From NCBI GenBank assembly GCA_964450645.1, contig CAYVEB010000001.1, forward strand, positions 62,001 through 126,000: a stretch of 64,000 nt of DNA. Direction: 5' to 3'. The position numbers and the translations under genes are program-made. Numbering within the stretch: the stretch's first letter is position 1; each line of letters opens with the position of its first letter. Of this stretch, positions 8,495 through 17,870 are shown piece by piece. The notes under the pieces are model-generated. The model saw only the letters and a program-made list of their open reading frames with translations. It made no database searches and was not told the DNA's origin. This DNA comes from JAKSPM01 sp964450645. GTDB lineage: Bacteria > Bacillota > Clostridia > Oscillospirales > Oscillospiraceae.

Positions 8495-10506
8495 TAAAAA
8501 TCCACCGAAATAATCTTTAAGAAGTTGCCGTTGATATAGATATCGTAATACTGCCGCCCGGCGCCGGTCAAGGTCAGCTCCACCGAGGTCTGTCCGGCGG
8601 GCAGCGCCGTGGAGAACACCACAACGTTTCCCTCCCGCACTTCCACAGTCACGTCCGTCTCATAGGCATCCAACTCCAGCGTGTACGTGATCGTCTGTTC
8701 GGGCGGGTCGGTCTCCGGCGGCTCCGTCTCCGGCGGCTCCGTCTCCGGCGGCTCCGTCTCCTCCGGGCCGTTGGAAACCGTCAGCATGACCAGCGTCCCC
8801 TGCGGGACTTCCTCCCCATCCGCAATGCTCTGGCCGATCACCGTGTCCTTTTCCGCGTCGTCATAGACATATTCATAGTCCACAGTCAGATTTTCTCCGC
8901 GCACCACATTGATGGCGTTGGAGATCGTCATGCCGATTACCTTCGGGACGACGGCCGGTTCTTTCCCGGAGCTGATATACAGCGTCACCGTATCCCCGGC
9001 GGTAATGGGTTCGCCCTCCGCCGGATCGGTCCGGATGACCTTGCCCTCGGCAATGTCCTCATCAAAGCGTTCTTCAATCTGAATCGTCAGCCCCATCTTC
9101 AGCTCGTCGAGCCAGTCGCGGGCGTATTCCAGCGTACGGTTCCGCAGGTCGATCATCGTCTCCGCCTTCTGTCCCATGGAGACTGTCAGTAAAATGGTTC
9201 TGTCCCCTTTGATCTCCGCGTTGGCATCCAAGCTCTGGCGAATGACCATACCAGGTTCGCGGTCGCTGTTTTCCTCTTCCCGCTCGAACGTCAGATACGG
9301 ATATTTGCTCTGATCGATGTCGTCATAGAACTGCCCGACGAACTGGGGGACCTTGTGCAGTTCAGCCGCGTCCGTCGTCTCGGTCGGATTCGTTGTCTCG
9401 CCGCCGCAGCCGCGCAAGGACGCGAAAGCAATGATCGCCCCGATCAGCACCACCGTAAGCGCGACGATGCCGATCACAATGCCGACGTTTTTCTTCTTTT
9501 CCGGTTCCGGCTCTTTGCGCTGGGGTTCCGTTCTGCGCGCATAGCCGGCCTTTTGCTCCGCGATATTCTGTGCCTGCGGCCTTTGCTGCTGCGCGGGCTG
9601 CCCCGGAGTTGCTGGGCGCAGCGGCGTCTGCCGCGGGGACGCGGGCCGATTGGGGGCCACGGCCTTACCGAACACGATGGCCGGATTGCGCCGAAACTCC
9701 TCCAGATCGCGCAGCATGTCCGTCGCGGAGTTATACCGGTTCTCCGGCGCGACCGCCATGGCGTGCATAATGATCTGCTCCAGCCCCACGGGGATATTGG
9801 AATTCAACTGTGACGGCGGCAGCAGATTGCCGTTGATATGCTGAATTGCCACGGCCACGGGTGTCTCGCCGTCATACGGCGGCCGTCCCGTCAGCATCTG
9901 GTACATGACCACGCCCAAGGAGTACAGATCCGTCCGATTGTCCACACGGCCGCCCTTGGCCTGTTCGGGCGAGATATAGTGTACAGACCCCAGCGCCTCC
10001 CGGGTCAGGGTATTCTGCGCCGAGGCAATCCGCGCGATGCCGAAGTCGGCCACCTTCACGCTGCCGTCTTTCAGGATCATAATATTGTGGGGTTTAATAT
10101 CCCGGTGGATAATTCCCCGGCTGTGGGCGTGTTCCAGCGCTTTGGCAATCTGGATGGAGAAATGCAGAGTCTCGCGCCAATTCATGCAGCCCTTTTTGTC
10201 CAGGTACTGCTTCATGGTGATCCCCTCGATCAGTTCCATGACAATATAGTCGATATCGCCGCTACTGGACACGTCGTACACGCTGACAATATTGGGGTGC
10301 GACAGCATGGCGACCGCCTGGGATTCCGTGTGGAACCGGCGGTGGAAATCCTCGTCCTTGGAATACTCGTCCTTCAGGATCTTGATTGCGACCAAGCGGT
10401 TGAGCCGATGGCACAGCGCCTTATACACAACTGCCATCCCGCCGGTGCCAATCAGTTCTAAAATTTCATACCGGTCGTCCAGCAACCGTCCTATGTAGTT
10501 GTCCAT
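8494..10506 (-). CDS. prkC: PASTA-domain Ser/Thr protein kinase (PrkC/PknB type)
   Basis: A 670-residue membrane kinase. The kinase domain (about 12-275) has GTGGMAVV at 20-27, K42, HRDIKPHN at 134-141 and DFG at 154-156. A Pro/Gln-rich linker, a membrane span (about 341-366) and three extracellular PASTA modules (about 386-448, 450-515, 518-580) follow. Then come a short Pro-Glu-Thr repeat and a C-terminal beta-rich domain. PASTA modules bind muropeptides or lipid II in this family, so it probably links cell-wall state to phosphorylation. The ATG at 10506 has AGGAGGAAT upstream; in-frame residues before it overlap the phosphatase gene. Confidence 0.95.
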   Translation of the reverse strand: MDNYIGRLLDDRYEILELIGTGGMAVVYKALCHRLNRLVAIKILKDEYSKDEDFHRRFHTESQAVAMLSHPNIVSVYDVSSSGDIDYIVMELIEGITMKQYLDKKGCMNWRETLHFSIQIAKALEHAHSRGIIHRDIKPHNIMILKDGSVKVADFGIARIASAQNTLTREALGSVHYISPEQAKGGRVDNRTDLYSLGVVMYQMLTGRPPYDGETPVAVAIQHINGNLLPPSQLNSNIPVGLEQIIMHAMAVAPENRYNSATDMLRDLEEFRRNPAIVFGKAVAPNRPASPRQTPLRPATPGQPAQQQRPQAQNIAEQKAGYARRTEPQRKEPEPEKKKNVGIVIGIVALTVVLIGAIIAFASLRGCGGETTNPTETTDAAELHKVPQFVGQFYDDIDQSKYPYLTFEREEENSDREPGMVIRQSLDANAEIKGDRTILLTVSMGQKAETMIDLRNRTLEYARDWLDELKMGLTIQIEERFDEDIAEGKVIRTDPAEGEPITAGDTVTLYISSGKEPAVVPKVIGMTISNAINVVRGENLTVDYEYVYDDAEKDTVIGQSIADGEEVPQGTLVMLTVSNGPEETEPPETEPPETEPPETDPPEQTITYTLELDAYETDVTVEVREGNVVVFSTALPAGQTSVELTLTGAGRQYYDIYINGNFLKIISVDF

Positions 10507-10529
10507 GGTGATTCCTCCTGAATGACAGA

Positions 10530-11261
10530 TTAAATGGATACCAGCACGGCAGTCACGTTGTCCGACGCGCCGCGCTCCTTCGCGATATCCAGCAATCGCT
10601 GACAGCAATCTTGTTTTTTCGCGCCGTGGAGTACCTCGAACAAAATCTCCTGGTCGTCCATCAGATTCGACAGTCCGTCGGAGCAAAGCAGGAAATTATC
10701 CCTTGGCTTTGTCTGGAACACATACGTGTCGCAGCGCACGGTGGGTTCGGTGCCGATGGCGCGGGTGATAATATTTTTACTGGGATGGGATTTGGCCTCC
10801 TCCGGGGTCAGCTCTCCCCGGCGAACCATCAGTTCCACCAGCGAGTGGTCGGTGGAAATCCGCCGGATCCCGTCGTCGTCCATGTGGTATAGGCGGCTGT
10901 CGCCCACATTGATCGCCACGCCGTAGCCGTCCGACAGCAGCAGGGCCACCAGCGTCGTGCCCATGCCGTGGAAGTCCTCGGCCAGCTGTGCCTGTTCGAA
11001 CAGCGCCTTGTTGGCCAGCTCCGCCGCCTGGAGCAGCACGGTTCTGGCCGCGTCCTTGGAGGCCCCCAGCTGGAACGAGCGAGCCACCTCGCCGGTAAAC
11101 ACGTCCACGGCCAACTTGCTTGCCACGTTGCCCGATTTCGCGCCGCCCATACCGTCGCACACCACGGCGAGCAGGCAGCCTTCTCCCAATCGCAGCACGG
11201 CATAGCAATCCTGATTCTGTTTTCTGACCAACCCAGGGTCTGTCAGTCCCCAAGCCTCCAT
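10530..11261 (-). CDS. prpC: PP2C-family Ser/Thr protein phosphatase
   Basis: A 243-residue PPM/PP2C phosphatase, the usual partner of the PASTA kinase encoded 23 bp downstream. The metal-binding residues are visible in D8, DGMGG at 36-40, LLCSDGLSNLM and the C-terminal SDNVTAVLVSI. It would dephosphorylate PrkC and its substrates in the cytoplasm using two Mn2+ ions. Length is typical for the single-domain bacterial form. A repeat element (11318-11493) separates it from rlmN, so it may be transcribed at least partly independently of the upstream genes. Confidence 0.95.
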   Translation of the reverse strand: MEAWGLTDPGLVRKQNQDCYAVLRLGEGCLLAVVCDGMGGAKSGNVASKLAVDVFTGEVARSFQLGASKDAARTVLLQAAELANKALFEQAQLAEDFHGMGTTLVALLLSDGYGVAINVGDSRLYHMDDDGIRRISTDHSLVELMVRRGELTPEEAKSHPSKNIITRAIGTEPTVRCDTYVFQTKPRDNFLLCSDGLSNLMDDQEILFEVLHGAKKQDCCQRLLDIAKERGASDNVTAVLVSI

Positions 11262-11317
11262 AGCGGTCCTATCCTTTCTCTGATGGGGTCGTCGTACTTT
11301 ATTATGCCTGATTTTCC

Positions 11318-11493
11318 AGGGAAACTCTGAATAAACCTGGCGTGTAGCTTACGCAGTCGGATTTTTTTGTCAGGCAAGGCAAAAGCCGCAGCAAATCCTT
11401 TTTGACTTCGCGAGAGTTTTTGGAACGTATGACGGAAAAGATGCAAGCAAGATGCCCGTCAAGGCGTTCGCCGTGATCTGTTCAGAGGTTCCC
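11318..11493 (-). repeat. Dispersed TIR-bearing repeat, copy B
   Basis: About 176 bp between rlmN and prpC that matches the element at 31830-32005 along its whole length, with about three-quarters identity by eye. Read on the minus strand it begins GGGAACCTCTGAACA, and its far end read inward is AGGGAAACTCTGAATAA, an imperfect terminal inverted repeat of about 15 bp. Shared internal blocks include GGCGAACGCCTTGACG, GCATCTTGCTTGCATCTTTT and AAGCTACACGCCAG. It has no plausible gene. A MITE-like non-autonomous element is the best reading. Confidence 0.7.
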
Positions 11494-12510
11494 CAGATAA
11501 TTGCGGCGCAGCTGCCCGCACGACGCGTCGATGTCGCCGCCCAGGGTCCTGCGCACGGTCGCGGGAATCCCGTGCTCCTCTAAAATGCGCTGGAATTCTG
11601 CGACCGCCCGGCGCGAGCTGGGATGGAGCGGACTCTCCTTGACGTTGTTGAGCGGGATCAAATTCACATGCGCGTGCAGTCCCCGCAGTTTTTGAATCAG
11701 CAGCCGGGCCATCTCCGGCGAATCGTTGACGCCATCGATCATGGCATATTCAAAAGAAATTCGCCTGCCGGTTTTCTCAAAGTAATTTTTACACGATTTA
11801 AGCAATTTGTCAACAGGGTATCTTCGGTTAACCGGCATGATCGTACCGCGCACCTGGTCGTCCGCACAGTGCAGCGACACCGAGAGCGTCAGCTGCAAAT
11901 TTTCCTCCGCCAGCCGGTCGATTTGATCCGCCAGCCCGCATGTGGACAGACTGATGTGCCGCATCCCGATCCGCATTCCCTCCGGTGCGTTGATCAAGGT
12001 CAAAAAACGCCGCACATTGTCAAAGTTGTCCAGCGGCTCCCCGATGCCCATCAGCACGATGTTGGACGCCCGCAGCCCGGAGTCCAGCTGGGTAAACAGC
12101 ACCTGATCCACCATCTCCGACGCTCTGAGCCGCCGCACCAGGCCGCCCTTCGTAGATGCGCAGAACGCGCAGCCCATCGCGCAGCCCACCTCCGAGGAGA
12201 TGCACACCGTATTCCCGTGGCGATAGCGCATGAGCACCGTTTCCACGCAGTTGCCGTCCGCCAGGCGCCACAGGTATTTCACTGTGCCGTCCCGCTGCGA
12301 CGTCTGCTTGCGCGCGACCTCCGGCGCCGTCAGCGAAAAATGTTCTGCCAGACTTCCCCGCAGATCCTTTGGCAAGTCCAGCATCTGCTCGAAGCTGCCC
12401 GCGCCGCGGAAAATCCACGCGTAGATCTGCCTGGCCCGGTACCCCGGCTGCCCCAACTCGGCCAGCGCCTGCGTCAGCTCCGCCAGGGTCATGGATTTGA
12501 TGTCCCGCAT
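11482..12510 (-). CDS. rlmN: 23S rRNA (A2503-C2) / tRNA methyltransferase RlmN
   Basis: A 342-residue radical-SAM methyltransferase acting on A2503 of 23S rRNA and A37 of some tRNAs. The 4Fe-4S cysteines are C110, C114 and C117 in CAMGCAFC, and the catalytic Cys of the methyl-transfer mechanism is in DASCGQLRR near the C-terminus. The ATG at 12510 shares one base with the rsmB stop (TGATG), with AAGGAG upstream. The last three codons and the stop lie inside the terminal inverted repeat of the element at 11318-11493, so insertion may have changed the protein's tail by a few residues. Confidence 0.95.
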   Translation of the reverse strand: MRDIKSMTLAELTQALAELGQPGYRARQIYAWIFRGAGSFEQMLDLPKDLRGSLAEHFSLTAPEVARKQTSQRDGTVKYLWRLADGNCVETVLMRYRHGNTVCISSEVGCAMGCAFCASTKGGLVRRLRASEMVDQVLFTQLDSGLRASNIVLMGIGEPLDNFDNVRRFLTLINAPEGMRIGMRHISLSTCGLADQIDRLAEENLQLTLSVSLHCADDQVRGTIMPVNRRYPVDKLLKSCKNYFEKTGRRISFEYAMIDGVNDSPEMARLLIQKLRGLHAHVNLIPLNNVKESPLHPSSRRAVAEFQRILEEHGIPATVRRTLGGDIDASCGQLRRNYLGNL

Positions 12511-13772
12511 CAATGTGTTCTCCTTAGCTTGCAGATAAAAAAGCCGTCCGTATCGTCGTCGCAGGGCAGCAGCGTCCGCATGGCCTCTACGTGAAAACTC
12601 CCCGCGTGCCCGGCCAAAAAAGCGTCGATCACGCCCTCGTTCTCCTCGGGCAGCACCGTGCACGTACTGTACAGCAGCACGCCGTCCGGCTTGACGTACC
12701 GCGCCTGGTTGTCCAAAATTGACCGCTGCAGCGCAGGCAGCTGGGAAATCTGTGACAAGTCCTTTTGCCGAATATCCGGCTTCTTGCGGATCACGCCCAG
12801 CCCTGAACACGGCACGTCCGCAATCACCACGTCCATCTGCCCGGCCCACTCCGGGCAGAATTGGGTCGCGTCCCACAATTTTTCCGTCAGAATCGAAATC
12901 CCCAGGCGGTCCGCGCCCTGCCGGATCCTGCGCAGCTTGTGCGCGTGGATGTCGCACGCGGTGATCCGCCCGCGGTTTTGCATCGCAATCGCGCCGGCAA
13001 AGCTCTTTCCGCCGGGGGCCGCGCAGCAGTCGAGCACGCACATTCCGGGTCCGGCGCCCGCCAAATCGACGGCCAACTTTGCCGCCGCGTCCTGCACGTA
13101 GAACAATCCCTCTTGAAACGCGTCCAAATGCTCCAGACTGCCCGCGTCTTTGAGGTTCAGCCCCGCCACGCGGTGGCGCTCCACGCCGATTCCCTCGGCA
13201 CGCAGCCGGTCAATCAATTCTTCCTCCGAAACCTTCAGCGTATTCGCCTGCACCGTCATTTCCGGCGCAGCGTTGTCGGCGGCCAGCAGCGCTTCCAGCT
13301 TTTCCGGGCCGACCGCCCGTCGCAGCAGCTCCACCAGGGGCCTCGGATGGCTATAGCGCGTCGCCAGATCGGGCGGCTCAGGGAGCCGGTTCTGATTGCG
13401 GACGAAATTGCGCAAAACTGCGTTGACCAAACCCGCGGCCGGGCGGTTTGCCAGCTGCTTGGCCTGCTCCGCCGCCTCGTTGACGGCGGCGGAGGCGGGA
13501 ATTTTCTCGCAAAACACCAGTTGGAACGCGCCAAGCCGCAAAATATCTTCCACCTGCGGCTGCAAATGGCTGTCCGGCCGCAGAAACTGCGCCAGATAGA
13601 AGTCCAAAAGCATCTGATTTTGCAGCACGCCGTACAACAGCCGGGTGGCCAGCGCCGCGTCGCGCCGGTCAAGCCCCGCGCGGCCGATCTCCCGATCCAG
13701 CGCCCGATCCGGCCACACGCCCTGCCTGCGGCAGGCAATCAATGCCCGCAGCGCCGCGTCCCGCGCGCTCAC
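12510..13772 (-). CDS. rsmB: 16S rRNA m5C967 methyltransferase RsmB
   Basis: A 420-residue enzyme with an N-terminal NusB-like RNA-binding domain (about 1-130) and a C-terminal SAM-dependent m5C methyltransferase domain. The SAM site is LDCCAAPGGKS. The two reaction cysteines are in ADVPCSGLG and YSTCTVLPEEN. A GTG start at 13772 is chosen because it overlaps the fmt stop as GTGA and gives the family N-terminus VSARDAALRAL. Residues before it in the frame are an antisense-like extension into fmt. Confidence 0.93.
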   Translation of the reverse strand: MSARDAALRALIACRRQGVWPDRALDREIGRAGLDRRDAALATRLLYGVLQNQMLLDFYLAQFLRPDSHLQPQVEDILRLGAFQLVFCEKIPASAAVNEAAEQAKQLANRPAAGLVNAVLRNFVRNQNRLPEPPDLATRYSHPRPLVELLRRAVGPEKLEALLAADNAAPEMTVQANTLKVSEEELIDRLRAEGIGVERHRVAGLNLKDAGSLEHLDAFQEGLFYVQDAAAKLAVDLAGAGPGMCVLDCCAAPGGKSFAGAIAMQNRGRITACDIHAHKLRRIRQGADRLGISILTEKLWDATQFCPEWAGQMDVVIADVPCSGLGVIRKKPDIRQKDLSQISQLPALQRSILDNQARYVKPDGVLLYSTCTVLPEENEGVIDAFLAGHAGSFHVEAMRTLLPCDDDTDGFFICKLRRTH

Positions 13773-14683
13773 ACACGAATCGGATGGCCGCGAAAATATT
13801 CCGCCGCCGCCATCCGTTTGCCGCCTTGTGCCTGCAATTGGCCCACGCACACCACACCGCCGTCCCCGCAGGCCACTTCCAGCCCCTGCTTCGTCACCGC
13901 CAGCGGCGTGCCGGGCGCCCGATCCGTGCGCCGGTCGGCCGGGCGCGCCTGGTAGACCTTAAAAATCTTGCCCTCTAATTCCATCGTCGCCACCGGCCAC
14001 GGATCCAGTCCCCGCACATGGTCGACGATCTGCCGCACCGTCTTGTTCCAGTCGATGGGCGAAAGCTCCTTCGTCAGCATCGGCGCGAAAGTGGCCCGCG
14101 CGGGATCCTGCGCCGTGCGGGTAAATGTCCCGGCGGCCACATTGCGCAGCGTGTCGCACAGCAGCCCCCTGCCGATCTCCGCCAGCCGGTCCATCAGCTG
14201 CTGCGCGTTTTCATACGGCTCGATGGCCGTCTTGCGAATCTCGATGATGTCGCCCGCGTCCATCTCCCTGGTCATAAACATCGCCGTCACCCCGGTCTCC
14301 TCCAAGCCGTTTAGGATGGCCCACTGAACCGGGCCAGAGCCGCGCAGCTGGGGCAGGACGCTTGCGTGGATATTGATACACCCCAAGGGTGGAATGTCCA
14401 AAATTTTTTGGGGCAGCAGCTTCCCATACGCCACCACCGCCACAAAATCAGGCCGCAAGGCCTTCAGCTCCGCCGCCGTCTTTTCGGTCAGCCGTTCCGG
14501 CTGAAACACCGGCAGCCCCTTTTCCAGCGCGTACTGTTTCACCGCGCTCTGGTTCAGTACCTGCCGCCGCCCCACCGGGCGATCCGGCTTGGTGTACACG
14601 CCGACTACGTCAAATCCGTCCTCCACCAGGCCCTTTAGGCAGGTCGCCGCGATGTCCGGCGTGCCCATAAACACAACTCTCAT
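13769..14683 (-). CDS. fmt: Methionyl-tRNA formyltransferase
   Basis: A 304-residue enzyme that formylates Met-tRNA(fMet) with 10-formyl-THF. MRVVFMGTPDIAAT is the family start, and the catalytic block is GCINIHASVLPQLRGSGPVQW. A C-terminal tRNA-binding domain follows. It is coupled to def upstream, as in many bacteria. The ATG at 14683 is the start; another in-frame ATG at 14695 lies within a 26-bp-period tandem duplication of the def/fmt junction and would add MRRN. Confidence 0.95.
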   Translation of the reverse strand: MRVVFMGTPDIAATCLKGLVEDGFDVVGVYTKPDRPVGRRQVLNQSAVKQYALEKGLPVFQPERLTEKTAAELKALRPDFVAVVAYGKLLPQKILDIPPLGCINIHASVLPQLRGSGPVQWAILNGLEETGVTAMFMTREMDAGDIIEIRKTAIEPYENAQQLMDRLAEIGRGLLCDTLRNVAAGTFTRTAQDPARATFAPMLTKELSPIDWNKTVRQIVDHVRGLDPWPVATMELEGKIFKVYQARPADRRTDRAPGTPLAVTKQGLEVACGDGGVVCVGQLQAQGGKRMAAAEYFRGHPIRV

Positions 14684-14729
14684 GTTTCGTCTCATGCCTC
14701 GTCCCCCATGTCTCGTCTCATGCCTCGTC
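14681..14729 (-). repeat. Tandem duplication across the def-fmt junction
   Basis: Two 23-nt copies, 14707-14729 and 14681-14703, differ at one base and have a period of 26. Each holds GACGAGGCATGA (the last def codons and stop) and ends in ATG. The second copy's ATG is the fmt start. It looks like a recent short duplication that left both genes intact. Confidence 0.8.
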
Positions 14730-15209
14730 CTTGTCAAAATTCAGCGCTTCCAGTTCCTCCCGGCTCAGCATATGATATGCCTGCTCCGTATAGACGCGCC
14801 CTTCCAGATGGTCGCACTCATGGCAAAACGCTCTTGCGATCAGTTCCTCACCCTCGGCCTCGAACCACACGCCGTTGCGGTCCTGCGCGCGGATCTTTAC
14901 ATAGTTCGGCCGCTTGACCCTGCCGTAAGCCCCAGGCAGGCTCAAACAGCCCTCCAGGCCGTCCTGCTCACCGGATGTCTCGATGATCTCCGGGTTGACC
15001 AGCTCCAGCACCCGCTCCCCGGTATTCACAACCGCCGCGCGCCGCAAAATCCCCACCTGGGGCGCGGCCAGACCCACGCCGTTCGCCTGGGCCAGCGTTT
15101 CAGCCATATCGCCCAGCAGCGTGTGCAGTTTCTCGTCGAAATTCGTAACCGGGCGGCATTTTTTATGCAGCGCCGGATCGTCAAACGTCAAAATTTTTCT
15201 CAGAGCCAT
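14718..15209 (-). CDS. def: Peptide deformylase
   Basis: A 163-residue metalloenzyme that removes the formyl group from nascent proteins. All three signature motifs are present: GVGLAAPQVG at 44-53, EGCLS at 86-90 with the metal-ligand Cys, and HECDH at 130-134 with two His ligands and the catalytic Glu. It lies between priA and fmt, 9 bp after the priA stop, in a classic translation-linked order. Length is normal. Confidence 0.97.
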   Translation of the reverse strand: MALRKILTFDDPALHKKCRPVTNFDEKLHTLLGDMAETLAQANGVGLAAPQVGILRRAAVVNTGERVLELVNPEIIETSGEQDGLEGCLSLPGAYGRVKRPNYVKIRAQDRNGVWFEAEGEELIARAFCHECDHLEGRVYTEQAYHMLSREELEALNFDKDEA

Positions 15210-15218
15210 AACGTTCCC

Positions 15219-17660
15219 TCATTCATAGCTATTCACATCCGCAAACGCGGTCAATCCGCGATTGCGCCGGTCTTTTTGGAAGGTTTGCAGTAAATAGGCA
15301 ATTTGCCGCCGCATAGGCCGATCCAAACGGCACGCCAGCGTCAGGCGGTAGCGGTAGCGGTTGTTGAGCCGCAGCACTGTCTCCGGGGCCGGCCCCAGTA
15401 CCGTCGTCGCCGTCCGCGGCAGTTGCGCCAGCGCGGCTTTGACAGCCTGGCTAAAGCGCTCCGCCCCGGCCTGTACCGCCGCCTCCTCCACGCCCACGAA
15501 ACGGAAGGTGATTAAATCCAAAAACGGCGGGCAGCCCCGCAGCTGCCGCAGCTTAATTTCCAGATCGTAAAAGCTGTCGTAGTCCTGCTGCGCCGCCAGC
15601 CGCAGCACCTGGTTCTCCGGCGTCATCGTCTGGATGATGGCGCGTCCGGCCTGCGCGCCGCGCCCGGCCCGGCCCACCACCTGGGTCACCAGGTTGAATG
15701 TCGTCTCCGCGGCCAAATACGATTCGGAGTACAGCGACATATCCGCGTTGAGCACGCCTACCAGCGTCACATTTTCAAAGTCAAGCCCCTTAGCGACCAT
15801 CTGCGTCCCCAACAGGATGGGAATTTTCTCCTCGCGGAAGGTGCGCAAAATCTTTTCGTGGGAGTTTGCTGCCGAAACGGTATCGGCGTCCATCCGCAGC
15901 ACCTGCGCCTCCGGCAGCAAGGTGTTCAGCTCCGTCTCGACCCTCTGCGTGCCAAAGCCGACCTGTTTCAAGTGCCCGCCGCACTGGGGGCACCGGCTTG
16001 GGAGCTTCGTGGAATAGCCGCAATAGTGACACATCAGCCGCCCGTTCGCCTGGTGATAGGTCAAATGCACGCTGCACCGCTTGCACGACGGCACATAGCC
16101 GCAATCTATGCACACCGTCATTCGGCTCGAGCCGCGCCGGTTCAAAAACAAAATGGCCTGCTGGCCCTTTTGCAGCGCTTGCCGCAGTGCCTCCAGCAAG
16201 GGCGCGCTGATGGCGCCGCCGTTGCCCCTTCGCAGCTCCAGTTTCATATCCGTCAGCGTCACATCCGGCAGCTGCCGCCGGTTGAAGCGGCTGCGCAGCT
16301 GATACAGGGCATATACGCCGCAGCGCGCCCGGTACATGGTCTCCACGCTGGGCGTGGCCGAGGCCAGCAATACCAGCGCGCCCGCCCTCGCGCCCCGGAC
16401 GATCGCAATTTCCCTCGCGTGGTAGCGGGGCGCGTTTTCTGATTTATAAGAGTGCTCCTGCTCCTCGTCCACGATTATCAATCCCAGACGCGGCACCGGC
16501 GCGAAGCTGGCCGAGCGGGTGCCGATGACCACATTGGCCTCGCCCCGGCGGATGCGCTTATACGCGTCATACCGTTCTCCCGCGGCCAAAGAGCTGTGCA
16601 GCACCGCCACCTGCTTTCCGAAATGGGAAGCAAACAGCCCCATCAGCTGGGGCGTCAGGGCAATTTCCGGCACCAGGACGATGGCCTGGCGCCCATCCGC
16701 GACGCACTGTTCGATCAGCCGCAAATACACCGCCGTTTTACCGCTCCCGGTCACGCCATACAGCAGCGCCACGCCCGGTTTCTCCCGCCTGGACTGCGCC
16801 AGCAGCCCCTCATAGACCGCCTGCTGCTCCTTATTGAGCACCAGCGGCGGCGCCGTTGGCTCCCGCGGCAGCTCCGGCTGACGCAGAACCTCCCGCGTAA
16901 CCGTCTGCACATAGCCCAGCTGCTCCAGCCGGCGGACCGTGGCCATGGTCGCGCCCGTAAAATAACACAGCTCCTTTGCCCCGCAGCTGCCAATGGACTG
17001 CAGCAGCTCCAGAACCGCCGCCTGCACCGGCGCGCCCTTTCGTTTGCGCCGGACGAAAGCCGCCGCCTCTTCCACGCTGGCCGCCAGGCAGACCATCTGC
17101 TCGGTCTTATCCTGGGTCTTGCGTAAATAGTCGGACTGCGCGGAGATCCACTTTCGGCGCAGCAGATACCGCAGCGCGTCGCGCAGCGGCTCCTCCTGGA
17201 ATTGCTCCCGCAGCCGCCCGTACTCCGCCTCGCCGCCCAGCGCCAAGATGGCCCGCATCACCGCCACGGCCGTCGGGTTCCGGCGCACGCGCTTTTGCCA
17301 GTCCTCCGGAAGATCGGCCACGCGGTAGGTATCCCTGGCCTGGAACCACATCCCGGCAGGCAGCATGGCATGGGCCGCATCGTAAAACGTGCAGAAATAC
17401 CGCTCCCGCATAAACGCCGCCAGCCGCAGCATCCCCTCGTCCAAGACCGGCTCCGCGTCGAGCCGCTGTTCCACAGCCTTTAAGCCGTCTCCCCCGGCGT
17501 CCTCCGTCGCCAGAACCATACCCTCGCACAGCCGGTCGCTCCTTCCAAACGGGACGGTCACCCGCATCCCCGGCAGCAGCGCCATACCCTCCGGGACAGC
17601 GTAGCTATAGGGCTTGTCGATGGAATAGACCGCGGCAGAAACGGCAATTTTCGCGATCAT
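15219..17660 (-). CDS. priA: Primosomal protein N' (replication restart helicase)
   Basis: An 813-residue 3'-5' helicase that reloads the replisome at stalled forks. The N-terminal fork-binding domain is followed by Walker A GVTGSGKTAVYL, the DEEQ box in VDEEQEHSYK and a zinc region with eight Cys (CIDCGYVPSCKRC ... CHYCG ... CPQCGG). Helicase motif VI is VGRAGRGAQAGRA. The start overlaps the rpoZ stop by 4 nt. The DEEQ variant replaces the more common DEEH. Length is slightly above average. Confidence 0.96.
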   Translation of the reverse strand: MIAKIAVSAAVYSIDKPYSYAVPEGMALLPGMRVTVPFGRSDRLCEGMVLATEDAGGDGLKAVEQRLDAEPVLDEGMLRLAAFMRERYFCTFYDAAHAMLPAGMWFQARDTYRVADLPEDWQKRVRRNPTAVAVMRAILALGGEAEYGRLREQFQEEPLRDALRYLLRRKWISAQSDYLRKTQDKTEQMVCLAASVEEAAAFVRRKRKGAPVQAAVLELLQSIGSCGAKELCYFTGATMATVRRLEQLGYVQTVTREVLRQPELPREPTAPPLVLNKEQQAVYEGLLAQSRREKPGVALLYGVTGSGKTAVYLRLIEQCVADGRQAIVLVPEIALTPQLMGLFASHFGKQVAVLHSSLAAGERYDAYKRIRRGEANVVIGTRSASFAPVPRLGLIIVDEEQEHSYKSENAPRYHAREIAIVRGARAGALVLLASATPSVETMYRARCGVYALYQLRSRFNRRQLPDVTLTDMKLELRRGNGGAISAPLLEALRQALQKGQQAILFLNRRGSSRMTVCIDCGYVPSCKRCSVHLTYHQANGRLMCHYCGYSTKLPSRCPQCGGHLKQVGFGTQRVETELNTLLPEAQVLRMDADTVSAANSHEKILRTFREEKIPILLGTQMVAKGLDFENVTLVGVLNADMSLYSESYLAAETTFNLVTQVVGRAGRGAQAGRAIIQTMTPENQVLRLAAQQDYDSFYDLEIKLRQLRGCPPFLDLITFRFVGVEEAAVQAGAERFSQAVKAALAQLPRTATTVLGPAPETVLRLNNRYRYRLTLACRLDRPMRRQIAYLLQTFQKDRRNRGLTAFADVNSYE

Positions 17661-17869
17661 CCCTCGTGCAGATACTCCTTCTTAACGGATGCGGTCAGCT
17701 TCCCTTCGGCCACCTCGCGGATGGCCATGGTCACGGGTTTCTCCGTGAGCTTTTCATGAAATTGGTCGGCCTCGATGGAGATCTGTCTGGCCCGGTGGGC
17801 CACCACATTTACCAGCAGATACCGGCTGTCAATATGCTCCAGCAAAGAAGACATAGACGGATACAGCAT
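17657..17869 (-). CDS. rpoZ: RNA polymerase omega subunit
   Basis: A 70-residue protein, MLYPSMSSLLEHIDSRYLLV, with the conserved core VAHRARQI and KPVTMAIREVAEGKL. Omega helps assemble and stabilise the beta' subunit of RNA polymerase. It lies between gmk (1 bp away) and priA (4-nt overlap), the usual Firmicutes order. Length is normal. Confidence 0.95.
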   Translation of the reverse strand: MLYPSMSSLLEHIDSRYLLVNVVAHRARQISIEADQFHEKLTEKPVTMAIREVAEGKLTASVKKEYLHEG

Positions 17870-17870
17870 A

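Noticed and set aside
8681..8866. Short repeated Gly-Ser frame (SGGSVSGGSV) on the plus strand
   Set aside because: It is the complement of the Pro-Glu-Thr linker in the PASTA kinase and not a separate gene; the repeat is also not a CRISPR array, since there are no spacers.
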